Assembly (NCBI GenBank): GCA_024697065.1
Contig: JAILGE010000021.1
Span: forward strand, 1-38,897
DNA: 38,897 nt
Origin: Lachnospiraceae bacterium
Lineage (GTDB): Bacteria > Bacillota > Clostridia > Lachnospirales > Lachnospiraceae
Reading direction: 5' to 3'
Shown one piece after another: positions 23,359-31,493 of the stretch. The position numbers and the translations under genes are program-made. The notes under the pieces were generated by a model that was given only the letters and a program-made list of their open reading frames with translations, did not search any database and was not told where the DNA came from. Each line of letters begins with the position of its first letter. Positions within the stretch are counted from its first letter, which is position 1.

Positions 23359-24137
23359 ATTCCTCCTCCTTCCTCAAAGTTATTATCCTGAAATTCCTTA
23401 AGCACCTTTGCAAAAAGCTCGCCTGTGCGGCTCTTGGGGTTATTGAAGATGCCCTTTACATTTCCTTTCTCAATAAATCGGCCTTCCTCAAGCACTGCCA
23501 TATGTGAGCAGCTGTAACGGATGGCATCCAATTCATGAGTGATCATTAAGATCGTCACACCGCTTTTCTTATTTATCTCTTTTAAGAGATCCAGGATCTG
23601 CAATGTGGTCTGGGGATCGAGAGCTGAAGTAGCTTCATCGGACAGGATCACATCCGGTTTATTTACAAGTGCCCTTGCGATCCCGACTCTCTGCTTTTGT
23701 CCGCCGGAGAGACCTCCGGGATAGGACTCAAGCTTACCCGAAAGTCCTACAAGCTCTGCCACTTCATCAACTCGTTCTTTTATCTGCTTCTTTGGTACAC
23801 CTGCAATCTCCAGAGGATATGAAATATTACGATATACATTTCTGGAATCAAAAAGGTTGAAGCTTTGAAATATCATGGCGATCTTTTGTCTGTGTTTTAA
23901 TAATTCCTTTTTTCCGAGCTTCAGGATATCAACACCATCAACCTTTATACTCCCACTGTCAGGTGTTTCCAGACGATTGATACAGCGGGCAAGTGTAGAT
24001 TTACCTGCACCTGAGAATCCGATGATGCCGTAAATACTTCCCTTTTCCACATCCAGATCGACACCGTTTAATACATCCAGTCGTTCTCCGTGAGGATAAA
24101 AAGCTTTATGCAGATCCCTTATCTCGATATAGCTCAT
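23355..24137 (-). CDS. metN: Methionine ABC transporter ATPase without C-terminal regulatory domain
   Basis: A 260-aa ABC ATPase. Walker A GFSGAGKST at 40-48, signature LSGGQKQRVGIARAL, Walker B VILSDEATSALDP and the His switch MITHEL are all present. E. coli MetN (343 aa) has an added NIL/ACT domain that senses methionine and shuts off transport; this protein ends soon after the ATPase fold, so that feedback should be missing. The immediate ribosome site (GTGA) is poor. The start overlaps the stop of a 9-codon leader ORF with a good ribosome site, suggesting translational coupling. Confidence 0.94.
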   Translation of the reverse strand: MSYIEIRDLHKAFYPHGERLDVLNGVDLDVEKGSIYGIIGFSGAGKSTLARCINRLETPDSGSIKVDGVDILKLGKKELLKHRQKIAMIFQSFNLFDSRNVYRNISYPLEIAGVPKKQIKERVDEVAELVGLSGKLESYPGGLSGGQKQRVGIARALVNKPDVILSDEATSALDPQTTLQILDLLKEINKKSGVTILMITHELDAIRYSCSHMAVLEEGRFIEKGNVKGIFNNPKSRTGELFAKVLKEFQDNNFEEGGGI

Positions 24138-24163
24138 TTCACGTTTTCGATGACTGTAGTCAT
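24134..24163 (-). CDS. Nine-residue leader ORF coupled to metN
   Basis: The minus strand reads GGAAGGAAGAG, then ATG at 24161-24163, encoding MTTVIENVK and a TGA that overlaps the metN ATG (ATGA). The Shine-Dalgarno of the leader is much better than that of metN. GATGACT/AGTCATC forms a 7-bp inverted repeat right at the leader start codon, so folding could hide it. No methionine-rich codons or SAM riboswitch are seen. Real translation is inferred from signals only. Confidence 0.5.
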   Translation of the reverse strand: MTTVIENVK

Positions 24164-24344
24164 CTCTTCCTTCCCGAATTTTTGTTGTTATGCATCAGCC
24201 AAATAACTTGAATATGTGCCAAAGTATATTCCCGAAACGGACCATCGTCCAATATCGCTTTATTATCCCGGCAATAGCATATATTTATATCAAACATGCT
24301 TAGTTATAAATTTCACTGCTTGTATCAGTTCTGCCTTATGCACT

Positions 24345-24369
24345 AAAAAATCCCGATTTCTCGGGATTT
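24345..24369 (-). terminator. Terminator of the zinc-ribbon membrane protein gene
   Basis: AAATCCCGA pairs with TCGGGATTT around GAAA and is followed on the minus strand by TTTTTAG, about 40 nt beyond the stop at 24409. Confidence 0.9.
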
Positions 24370-24408
24370 AATAATTTATCCGGTTTTGTTGCTTTTAGTT
24401 GCGAAGAA

Positions 24409-26070
24409 TCATTCTACCCATCCAAAAGCTGTCAGATACACCATGGAGCAAAACAAAAATATAAAGATCAATGTCCCCCATAGAAGTGGCGGCTTAAGCC
24501 ATTCCTTTAAAAATTCAAGGGTATCACGCACCTCTTTCGAATCTTTTCGCGGCTTGTAACGTTTCTTTTTTCCTTCCTCACCGATAATATATATCCAGGG
24601 CCTGTCATATATATCCATCCTTCCATATTTGATAAGAAATACAGGGGCAAGCGGAACCACTATGCAAAACCACACCGCAGAGCCACCGGGATTGAGTTGA
24701 GTAAAGTTAAATCCGTTTATAAATAAAGCAATAATGACCGGAAGAAATACGATCCCCAGTGTGATGACCAGGGCTCTTATCACTCTGAAGACCGTTGTGA
24801 ATCTAAGCTCAACTTCTTCTTTCCTTCCGTTTATATCCATAAAGAATATCGGTTTTGTTACAGGTTTTATCCTCTCTTCCTCAGTCAGAACAAGTTCATC
24901 TCCTTTACGTATGTACGCTCCTCCCTTTGATGTGAATATTTTACGGTAATACTCCAACCCGTATGTATCTTCTTTTTGCTGACTATAGGCCGTGAAAAAT
25001 ACGAACACAAGAACAAGCGCAAGACATCCTGATGCCCCCAGGATCAAGTCCCTCCCGGCTCCGAAAAGGAACATTCCCAACGCAACTCCTGCAGTTCCCG
25101 CTATAGTCGCAAAGATTGCCTTAAGCCACCATGGCAGTATCAGATATTTTGATTCTTTGTACGCGCGAACACTGACCTTTCCGGTCTGTCCGTTCACCGC
25201 AGCCATATATCCATCAAACGAAATATAATATACCGGTAAAAGAACAGGCATCCTTAGCACGTCATCTGCATAGGCACGTACACCTGCAGCTTTTGTTTCA
25301 AGCATTCTTCGGATCACAGGCTTGTAATCCTCTGCGACTTCTATATCTATACGCCTCACAAGCTCATCACCGTCAATATCTCCGGTCTTTACCTGATGTC
25401 CGGCAACATAAGAGAAATCAAATTCCGCAAGGGCCTCGAGATTATATGGCTCCATGGCATCCAGGAGCTGATTATCAAGTTGCTCCGAGCAGTTTACAAA
25501 TACCTCGTCTATAAAGCCTTCACAATCATAAACACTTCCGCCATCTATACGAAATACACTGCATTTAACAGGACCTTTCACCAACTCATAAGGAAGATAA
25601 AATCCCTTGATATCAGACAGTTTCCCACGTATGGCTTTAGCCTCTTTCTTATGCTTATTCTCTGTACACCAGTCATTTAAGATTTTCTTTGCCTCGTCAT
25701 CCGTTATAGAAAAAGGTACAATGAGTTCAGGTATATTTTCTGCATTTAGAAAACCTTTTCTCACAAGAGATCTTCCGCAGAAAGCACAGTTTGCCACTGC
25801 ATCACCCTTGTCGAATATTATTTCGGCACCACATCCCGTGCAGACAGCCTTTTGCAGTTCAAAGTCTTTAAGGGACTTTTGTATTTTCTTATGACTTATC
25901 TCACGGAAACCCTTTTTCTGATTTTTTGCTGCATCTATTCCGACGTTATTTCCGCAGTAGCTGCATTTGTACATACGCTTTCTAATGTCATAATATGCAG
26001 GGGCACCGCAGGATGGACAATGTATGTCATACAGTTTCCCTGTTTTCTTTTCATTTCTTTTTTCGTACAT
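24409..26070 (-). CDS. Membrane protein with two N-terminal zinc ribbons
   Basis: A 553-aa protein. The first zinc ribbon is CPSCG ... CSYCG (about residues 18-36), the second CTGCG ... CAFCG (about 77-99). A soluble mixed region (100-310) follows, containing KGFYLPYELVKGPVKCSVF. Then come about four hydrophobic segments (near 325-345, 350-370, 450-475, 485-505) and one at the C-terminus. The layout of ribbons plus membrane helices resembles uncharacterised Firmicute TFIIB-type zinc ribbon membrane proteins; I know no function. A TTG start at 26088 is possible, but the ATG at 26070 has AGGA at good distance. Own promoter and terminator. Confidence 0.85.
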   Translation of the reverse strand: MYEKRNEKKTGKLYDIHCPSCGAPAYYDIRKRMYKCSYCGNNVGIDAAKNQKKGFREISHKKIQKSLKDFELQKAVCTGCGAEIIFDKGDAVANCAFCGRSLVRKGFLNAENIPELIVPFSITDDEAKKILNDWCTENKHKKEAKAIRGKLSDIKGFYLPYELVKGPVKCSVFRIDGGSVYDCEGFIDEVFVNCSEQLDNQLLDAMEPYNLEALAEFDFSYVAGHQVKTGDIDGDELVRRIDIEVAEDYKPVIRRMLETKAAGVRAYADDVLRMPVLLPVYYISFDGYMAAVNGQTGKVSVRAYKESKYLILPWWLKAIFATIAGTAGVALGMFLFGAGRDLILGASGCLALVLVFVFFTAYSQQKEDTYGLEYYRKIFTSKGGAYIRKGDELVLTEEERIKPVTKPIFFMDINGRKEEVELRFTTVFRVIRALVITLGIVFLPVIIALFINGFNFTQLNPGGSAVWFCIVVPLAPVFLIKYGRMDIYDRPWIYIIGEEGKKKRYKPRKDSKEVRDTLEFLKEWLKPPLLWGTLIFIFLFCSMVYLTAFGWVE

Positions 26071-26138
26071 AAATATTTCCTGTATCAACGTCCTCTAATA
26101 CACAGACCGCAAATAAGTCATCGTCACGACACATTCCA

Positions 26139-26168
26139 TTTATATGATCATTATTATACGATTGTCAA
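26139..26168 (-). promoter_or_regulatory. Promoter of the zinc-ribbon membrane protein gene
   Basis: TTGACA (26163-26168), 18-nt spacer, TATAAA (26139-26144), reading leftward in the divergent region. Confidence 0.65.
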
Positions 26169-26255
26169 CGCCGGATGAAGAATATCTGCCCCCCTTTTTT
26201 GTTTATAATATTAACGAAAAATGAATCTAAAAATATCAGTTTTCAAAAAAAGTAT

Positions 26256-26261
26256 TATAAT
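26256..26261 (+). promoter_or_regulatory. -10 element of the binding-protein/cyclase operon
   Basis: TATAAT about 58 nt before the ATG at 26319 in a very AT-rich stretch. The -35 at the expected spacing (ATATCA) is weak, so an activator may be needed. Confidence 0.4.
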
Positions 26262-26318
26262 ATATTTATTAAAAAACATATGGAGTATTATGCTCTGAAT
26301 TATCCGGAGGCATATATT

Positions 26319-27431
26319 ATGAGAAATCATCTCAAAATACACTGCATATTACCTGTCATACTGTTATCTACAGTCTTTTTATCAGCATGCGCTTTCAATG
26401 ATTCACTGCCCCCTTCCAATGTAAATGAGATCAAAACAGATCATGAAGATGTATCCAAAACAGGTTCCGGATCGGAGAATACGGCCAAAAGCGCTGTAGA
26501 CTTTGATCATGAACTCGATGATTACACCCCCAAAAAAGATCATTATAATTTCTATTTTACATATAAGACTATCCATCCATGGTGGGATGCGGTAGCGCTT
26601 GGCATGGAAGATGCCCAGAGACAATATCTAGAAAAAGGTATAACGATCACATATGAATACATGGCTCCGGAAGCAGTCTCGGCTGAAGATCAGATAAAGA
26701 GACTGTCTGAAGCTAAAGACAGGGATTTTGACGTGATAGGGGTCGATGTAGCAGATGATGAAATAATCTCTCCTATACTGGATGAAATGGTGGATTCAGG
26801 GATAAAAGTAATGACTTTTTCAAGTTCTGACGCTTCCGAAGGATGCAAAAGAATTGCATATGTAGGTAACACACACAACTATGAAGACGGCGCCGCCCTG
26901 ACTGAGGCTTTATGTGAAAAGCTGGAATACAGGGGCAAAGTTGCAATCCTGGTTGGAAGCGTCGGAGATCCATGTCACGAAGACAGAGCAAGAGGCGCAA
27001 AGGATACGATCGCAAAATACCCTGATATGAAAATTGTCGCTACAGAGTATGATAAGGATTCGGTTGATCTTGCGTATGAGCTGACGATCAGTATACTTAA
27101 GGATAATCCGGATCTTGACGGTATCATCTGCTGTAACATGAGCAATCCTGTAGGCGCAGCCAGAGCAGTAACCGAAACAGGCAGCAATACAGTCATTGTT
27201 GGCATGGATCATGATCAGGAAGCCTTGCATTATCTCAAAGACGGAGTTATCTATTGCCTTGGAGTGCAGGACTGCTATTCCATCGGATTTGATACGATCC
27301 AGACTGCCGTAAAGATCGCAGACGGCAACAAACCCGGAGATCTTTTCCGGGAAAAGTCAGCTGAGATAACAACTGTTATATATCAAGAAGATGCAGCCAT
27401 AATGCTTGAGCTGCTGTACGGGGATGACTGA
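26319..27431 (+). CDS. Sugar-type periplasmic-binding lipoprotein
   Basis: A 370-aa lipoprotein with a signal peptide and lipobox at FLSAC (Cys about 24). The Peripla_BP_4 (ribose/galactose-binding type) domain has FTYKTIHPWWDAVALGMEDA, FDVIGVDVADDEIISPILDE, GKVAILVG and IVGMDHDQEALHYLKDGVIY in order. The open frame continues back to 26175, but CCGGAGG sits 8 nt before the ATG at 26319 and the signal peptide starts there. Its TGA overlaps the ATG of the following cyclase gene. No permease or ATPase accompanies it, so it is more likely a sensor subunit than a transporter component. Ligand unknown. Confidence 0.9.
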   Translation: MRNHLKIHCILPVILLSTVFLSACAFNDSLPPSNVNEIKTDHEDVSKTGSGSENTAKSAVDFDHELDDYTPKKDHYNFYFTYKTIHPWWDAVALGMEDAQRQYLEKGITITYEYMAPEAVSAEDQIKRLSEAKDRDFDVIGVDVADDEIISPILDEMVDSGIKVMTFSSSDASEGCKRIAYVGNTHNYEDGAALTEALCEKLEYRGKVAILVGSVGDPCHEDRARGAKDTIAKYPDMKIVATEYDKDSVDLAYELTISILKDNPDLDGIICCNMSNPVGAARAVTETGSNTVIVGMDHDQEALHYLKDGVIYCLGVQDCYSIGFDTIQTAVKIADGNKPGDLFREKSAEITTVIYQEDAAIMLELLYGDD

Positions 27432-28930
27432 TGAAAAAACTTATAACAAAGAAGAATTTCATATTAACAGCTGTTGTAGGAAGTATCATTCTGACGGCAA
27501 TGATCATATCAAATGCTATCCTTTCTTCCAGACAAACCGTTTCAGCCACGAATGAAGCTGTTTCTGAAGTGAGCTCGTTTTATCTTGAAGCAATGGCGGA
27601 CCGTCGGTCAAAGACTATCACCAATCTGATAAACAGCAACTTTGATCATATGGAAAAAGCTGTGGCATACATCAATACCGAGAATATCGGATCTGAAGAC
27701 GAACTGCGTGCTACTCTGGGAAATATTAAAGCATTATTGTCACTAGACCGCTTTGCTCTTGTAGATGACGACAAGATCGTACATACACAATATACCACCT
27801 ACACAGGCGGCAGCCGTCACACTTTTCTTTCAGATGAAAAAATGAATGAAAAGAACGTCAGCACAGTCTCAATATACGGTTCTTCAAAACAGCTGTGTCT
27901 GGCTGCTCCCACACCGGAACTTGTGATAGCAGGCAAAAAATATGAGGCGAGCTTTGTCCAGATTGATATCAGAGAGATCGTAGATCTCCTCGCTTTTGAA
28001 GATGAAGGCAGAACATATTTCGGATTGTACAATAAAAACGGAGAAAATATTTCAGGTACCGAGTTGGGACCGTACATTTCAAGACACAATCTTTTTGTGG
28101 CGATGAAGGATGTTATCGACGAAAATACCCTGAATGAAAACCGTGATAATTTTTCTAATGCGGTGGAAGGAAGTATTACCTTTACAGCAAACGGTGCCGA
28201 AGAGACTTTGGTCTATGTTCCCATAGAGCAAACGGACTGGATGATGGTGGTTCTCATCCATGAAAGTGTTATACATGACAGGATCCGCAGTATCAGCGAG
28301 AAAAACCTATTAACGAGTAAAAGACAGGTAATTATCACTGTACTCTTTTCCGGTCTGTTCTTCCTTATTCTGTTATTCATGCTGAAAACACTGTTGAAAA
28401 AGGATCTTGAAGCAGAAAAAGAAAACTCCAACAACTTTAGAAACATGGCCAGCACCGATTCGTTAACGGGTGTCAGAAATAAACACGCATACTCAGAAGC
28501 GGAAGCACATCTTAACCAGAAGATCCGACAGAATGAAATCGATAAGTTAGCGATAGTCGTATGCGATATAAACGGACTTAAGATCGTCAATGACACCCTG
28601 GGCCATGCCGCCGGAGATAAACTCATCAAAGATGCATGTTCGCTTATCTGTGAGAATTTTACTCACGGAGCTGTCTACAGGATAGGCGGAGATGAGTTCG
28701 TAGTCATTCTCCAGGAGAAAGGGTTCGACACGATGTCTGAGGTGATCAATGAAATAAACCGTATCATAGAGGATAACATCAAAAAGAAAGAAGTAGTTAT
28801 CGCCATCGGTCATTCTGAACTCACAAAACAGGATCAGATGGTTCATGATATATTTGAGAGAGCTGATCAGATGATGTATCATCGCAAACAGGAGCTCAAA
28901 CAGATGGGGGCGCCGACAAGACCGCAATAG
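27431..28930 (+). CDS. Membrane diguanylate cyclase with extracellular Cache-like sensor
   Basis: A 499-aa protein with membrane segment one at about 10-31. An extracytoplasmic region at 35-295, rich in mixed helix/strand with FYLEAMADRRSKTITNLI and VYVPIEQTDWMMVVLIHESV near its end, is the pattern of a double Cache sensor. Membrane segment two lies at 299-318. The GGDEF domain has STDSLTGVRNKHAY (341-354) and RIGGDEF with GGDEF at 419-423. No RxxD inhibitory site is seen. The start codon overlaps the binding-protein stop (TGATG), so both are made together. The binding protein probably delivers a ligand signal to this receptor. The 3' end overlaps the convergent aldo/keto reductase gene by 35 nt. 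Confidence 0.9.
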   Translation: MKKLITKKNFILTAVVGSIILTAMIISNAILSSRQTVSATNEAVSEVSSFYLEAMADRRSKTITNLINSNFDHMEKAVAYINTENIGSEDELRATLGNIKALLSLDRFALVDDDKIVHTQYTTYTGGSRHTFLSDEKMNEKNVSTVSIYGSSKQLCLAAPTPELVIAGKKYEASFVQIDIREIVDLLAFEDEGRTYFGLYNKNGENISGTELGPYISRHNLFVAMKDVIDENTLNENRDNFSNAVEGSITFTANGAEETLVYVPIEQTDWMMVVLIHESVIHDRIRSISEKNLLTSKRQVIITVLFSGLFFLILLFMLKTLLKKDLEAEKENSNNFRNMASTDSLTGVRNKHAYSEAEAHLNQKIRQNEIDKLAIVVCDINGLKIVNDTLGHAAGDKLIKDACSLICENFTHGAVYRIGGDEFVVILQEKGFDTMSEVINEINRIIEDNIKKKEVVIAIGHSELTKQDQMVHDIFERADQMMYHRKQELKQMGAPTRPQ

Positions 28931-29930
28931 CATTATTAATTCTTTTATTCTGAGCCATAACACCGGCAAGCGAATGCGGAACATACGGCTCTTCAAGGTA
29001 TCGAAGCTCTTCATCCGTCAGTTCCAGATCTACGGCTTTTACTGCGCCTTCTATATGGTGAAGTTTCGTTGCTCCCACTACAGGAGATGTGACCTTCGTA
29101 AGAAGCCATGCAAGAGATACTTCCGTCATTGTTACATTGTGTTTCTCCGCAAGTTCTGCCACACGATCAATGATCACCGCATCCTGAGCGGAAGAGGCAT
29201 CATATTTAAACTTCGCATAAGTATCCTCTGCCGCACGCCTTGTATCTCCTTCTCCCGGCCTTCTCGAAAGTCTTCCGCTTGCAAGTGCACTGTAGGGAGT
29301 AAGGGCGATATTTTCTTCTTCACAGTAAGGCACCATCTCACGTTCTTCTTCACGGAAGATCAAATTATAGTGTCCCTGTATCGAAACAAACTTCGCAAAA
29401 CCTTCCTTTTCTGCCAATGCATTGGCTTTTGCGATCTGCCATGCAAAACAGTTGGAAATGCCGATGTATCTTGTCTTTCCGGCTTTAACGATCCGATCTA
29501 ATCCGTCCATTATATCGTAAACATCCGTATTCCAGTCCCACATGTGATATATATACAGATCCACATAATCCATACCGAGATTCTTAAGACTTGCATCGAT
29601 CATGTTCTCGATATGCTGCTGACCTGTGATGCCTTTTTCAATCTCCTCAGGGGTTCTCGGAAGAAATTTCGTTGCAAGTACAACATCCTCTCTCTTTGCA
29701 AAATCCCTAAGCGCCCGCCCGACATACTGCTCACTGGACCCACCCTGATAAGCTATTGCCGTATCATAAAAATTCACCCCAAGATCGAGACCTCTTTTAA
29801 TGATCTCCCGGGAATGCTCCTCGTCAAGTGTCCAGCTGTGCTGTCCTTTTGCTGCATCGCCAAACCCCATACACCCCATACATATACGTGATACATTCAA
29901 CTTAGAATTTCCAAGATTTGTATATTTCAT
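28896..29930 (-). CDS. Aldo/keto reductase
   Basis: A 344-aa TIM-barrel oxidoreductase of the AKR superfamily. The catalytic set is visible: Asp and Tyr in NFYDTAIAYQGGSSE, Lys in VVLATKF, His in DLYIYHMWDW. RYIGISNCFAWQIAKANALA and the NADPH-site region SPVVGATKLHHIEGAVKAV are typical. It reduces carbonyl substrates with NAD(P)H; the substrate is unknown. It lies 40 nt downstream of a flavin reductase gene and is probably co-transcribed. Its last codons overlap the end of the convergent cyclase gene. Confidence 0.93.
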   Translation of the reverse strand: MKYTNLGNSKLNVSRICMGCMGFGDAAKGQHSWTLDEEHSREIIKRGLDLGVNFYDTAIAYQGGSSEQYVGRALRDFAKREDVVLATKFLPRTPEEIEKGITGQQHIENMIDASLKNLGMDYVDLYIYHMWDWNTDVYDIMDGLDRIVKAGKTRYIGISNCFAWQIAKANALAEKEGFAKFVSIQGHYNLIFREEEREMVPYCEEENIALTPYSALASGRLSRRPGEGDTRRAAEDTYAKFKYDASSAQDAVIIDRVAELAEKHNVTMTEVSLAWLLTKVTSPVVGATKLHHIEGAVKAVDLELTDEELRYLEEPYVPHSLAGVMAQNKRINNAIAVLSAPPSV

Positions 29931-29970
29931 CTCATATCCCCTTCTCTTTTATGATGATTTGATATACAAC

Positions 29971-30522
29971 CTACTTAAGCGCCGCTCCGGCCATAAATGC
30001 ATCGCCGACCTTCTCACCCACACCGAAATACGCATTCCCAAACGGATCGAAACTGATGGGTTTTAACTTCTTAATGTCTACCACCCCGTCAGTAACCACG
30101 CTCTCGTCAGCAGATACATTTACGATCTCTCCGATGAGGATCCCATCCTCGAAGCTCTTTACGGTACACTCCAACGCAAGCGGAAGCTCATCTATCAGCG
30201 GCGCATCAACAAATTCGCTCTTAGTAGCATGAAAGCCTGCCTTCTCAAATTTATCAGCCACCTTTCTTCCCGACTCTATCCCCACATAATCACAGGGAAC
30301 GACCTGATCTTCAGTAGCCATGCTGACGGTAAAAGCCTTCCTGACTTTAAGATTATCCGTAGTCTTGTGCTCGGACAGGCTGATGGTGATCTCCTTAAAA
30401 TCAGTTGTGATCCCCCATGCCGCATTCATTGCATTTGGCACACCATTTTCATCATAAGTTCCGATGATAAGTACGGGTTGCGGATACATCAGGGGTTTTG
30501 CTCCAAAATTAACTCTGCTCAT
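29971..30522 (-). CDS. Flavin reductase family protein
   Basis: A 183-aa FMN-binding split-barrel protein. It opens FGAKPLMYPQPVLIIGTYDE, then NAMNAAWGITTDFKEITISL, then EHKTTDNLKVRKAFTVSMAT, the conserved flavin and phosphate contacts of the family. GEIVNVSADESV and SFDPFGNAYFGVGEKVGDAF complete the fold. It is a different subfamily from the protein at 20913-21386. GAGGAGAAGAG precedes the ATG. It heads a two-gene unit with the aldo/keto reductase. A possible promoter (TTGAGG, 18 nt, AATAAT) lies about 40-70 nt upstream. Confidence 0.9.
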   Translation of the reverse strand: MSRVNFGAKPLMYPQPVLIIGTYDENGVPNAMNAAWGITTDFKEITISLSEHKTTDNLKVRKAFTVSMATEDQVVPCDYVGIESGRKVADKFEKAGFHATKSEFVDAPLIDELPLALECTVKSFEDGILIGEIVNVSADESVVTDGVVDIKKLKPISFDPFGNAYFGVGEKVGDAFMAGAALK

Positions 30523-30660
30523 TTCTCTTCTCCTCTTCCATACTATAATGACTCATTTATTATTCTTATGTTTTAATATACACCTCAATTACCGATGCGT
30601 ATATTTATTTATATTCAGGCTATAATTCCGGATATTTTCTGATCGGATGCTGCAAATTTT

Positions 30661-31257
30661 TCAGCCATTTAGCGTCTCCTTTTCAACCGACTTTTTTTGC
30701 TTCCTGTTTTTTACCTTGTACACCAGCAGCTTCAAAGCAATAACAAAAACCACAATCGGCAGCACTAAATAGATACTAAAAATCGCAAGCAAATATAGTG
30801 TGAATCCGTCTCCGGAACCCAGATATTCCCGTCCCCAGACATGAATATAACAGTACCCGTCATCGTCACGGTATTCAGGCAGACTCACCACATCCCCATA
30901 ATCGTAAACATAGGAACAGTCACTCTCAAATCCACCCACGGAGACTTGTAAATCATTCAAATAGAGAGATTCATTAAACGGTTCTACCACAACCCGATTT
31001 ATTTCTCCATAGCTGATATCATTCACCTTATCCTTCGGAATACGGTACACCTCTTCCATTCCAACCCTTGATCCGGCGCAACAGGCAAAGTAACCCTTCT
31101 TCGGCGGCAAAACCCTTTCTGCATATGAAGGCATACTTACGGAATTCAGCTTTAGACTCAGGCTCTGATTGATTCCAAAATAATAAATGATCATAAAACC
31201 AAAATAGATTGCCAATACAATCATTCTTTTCTTTTTAAAAATACTTAATGCGCCCAT
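30661..31257 (-). CDS. Hypothetical membrane protein, two segments with extracellular loop
   Basis: A 198-aa protein. One hydrophobic segment lies near residues 13-32 and another near 152-177, enclosing an extracellular region of about 115 residues with paired cysteines (YFACCAG) and a Tyr/Asp-rich stretch. It ends in a very basic tail. No family is recognised. An ATG at 31281 is in frame, but GGAG placed 8 nt before the ATG at 31257 supports the latter. The stop abuts no clear terminator. Confidence 0.75.
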   Translation of the reverse strand: MGALSIFKKKRMIVLAIYFGFMIIYYFGINQSLSLKLNSVSMPSYAERVLPPKKGYFACCAGSRVGMEEVYRIPKDKVNDISYGEINRVVVEPFNESLYLNDLQVSVGGFESDCSYVYDYGDVVSLPEYRDDDGYCYIHVWGREYLGSGDGFTLYLLAIFSIYLVLPIVVFVIALKLLVYKVKNRKQKKSVEKETLNG

Positions 31258-31364
31258 ATTTATATCTCCAGTCCGACCCATTACCCGGTATTCATGTTAA
31301 GTAAACTCACCGGGCTATAATAAATTTGGTTACCTTTATATTTTAGCAGTAATCTTTGCAGGGT

Positions 31365-31460
31365 TTAACCCACGTTTTCACAGAAGAGAATATTCAGCTC
31401 AGGGCAACCCTGCTCCGTCAGATATTTGTTATATGGACATTGTGTCGCCTTTACTCCAAA
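31365..31460 (-). pseudogene. C-terminal remnant resembling L-2-amino-thiazoline-4-carboxylate hydrolase-like proteins
   Basis: A 31-codon minus-strand frame, bounded upstream by a TGA, contains CPYNKYLTEQGCPELNILF followed by Cys-Glu. A CPYxKYxxExGxPEL...C pattern is typical of the C-terminus of the ATC hydrolase-like family. There is no start codon or upstream domain, so this appears to be a gene scar. The surrounding 31258-31493 holds no other gene; CCCGGT/ACCGGG (about 31286-31314) may form a loose hairpin near the promoter of the gene at 30661-31257. Family assignment is from recalled motif pattern and is moderate. Confidence 0.4.
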
Positions 31461-31493
31461 TCATATCTTTGGGTCAGTTAGCTCTTCCCGGAA

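Noticed and set aside
24164-24408. SAM riboswitch or T-box upstream of metNIQ
   Set aside because: I looked for the SAM-I core and the T-box AGGGTGGNACCGCG sequence and found neither. The only strong hairpin is the terminator of the upstream gene.
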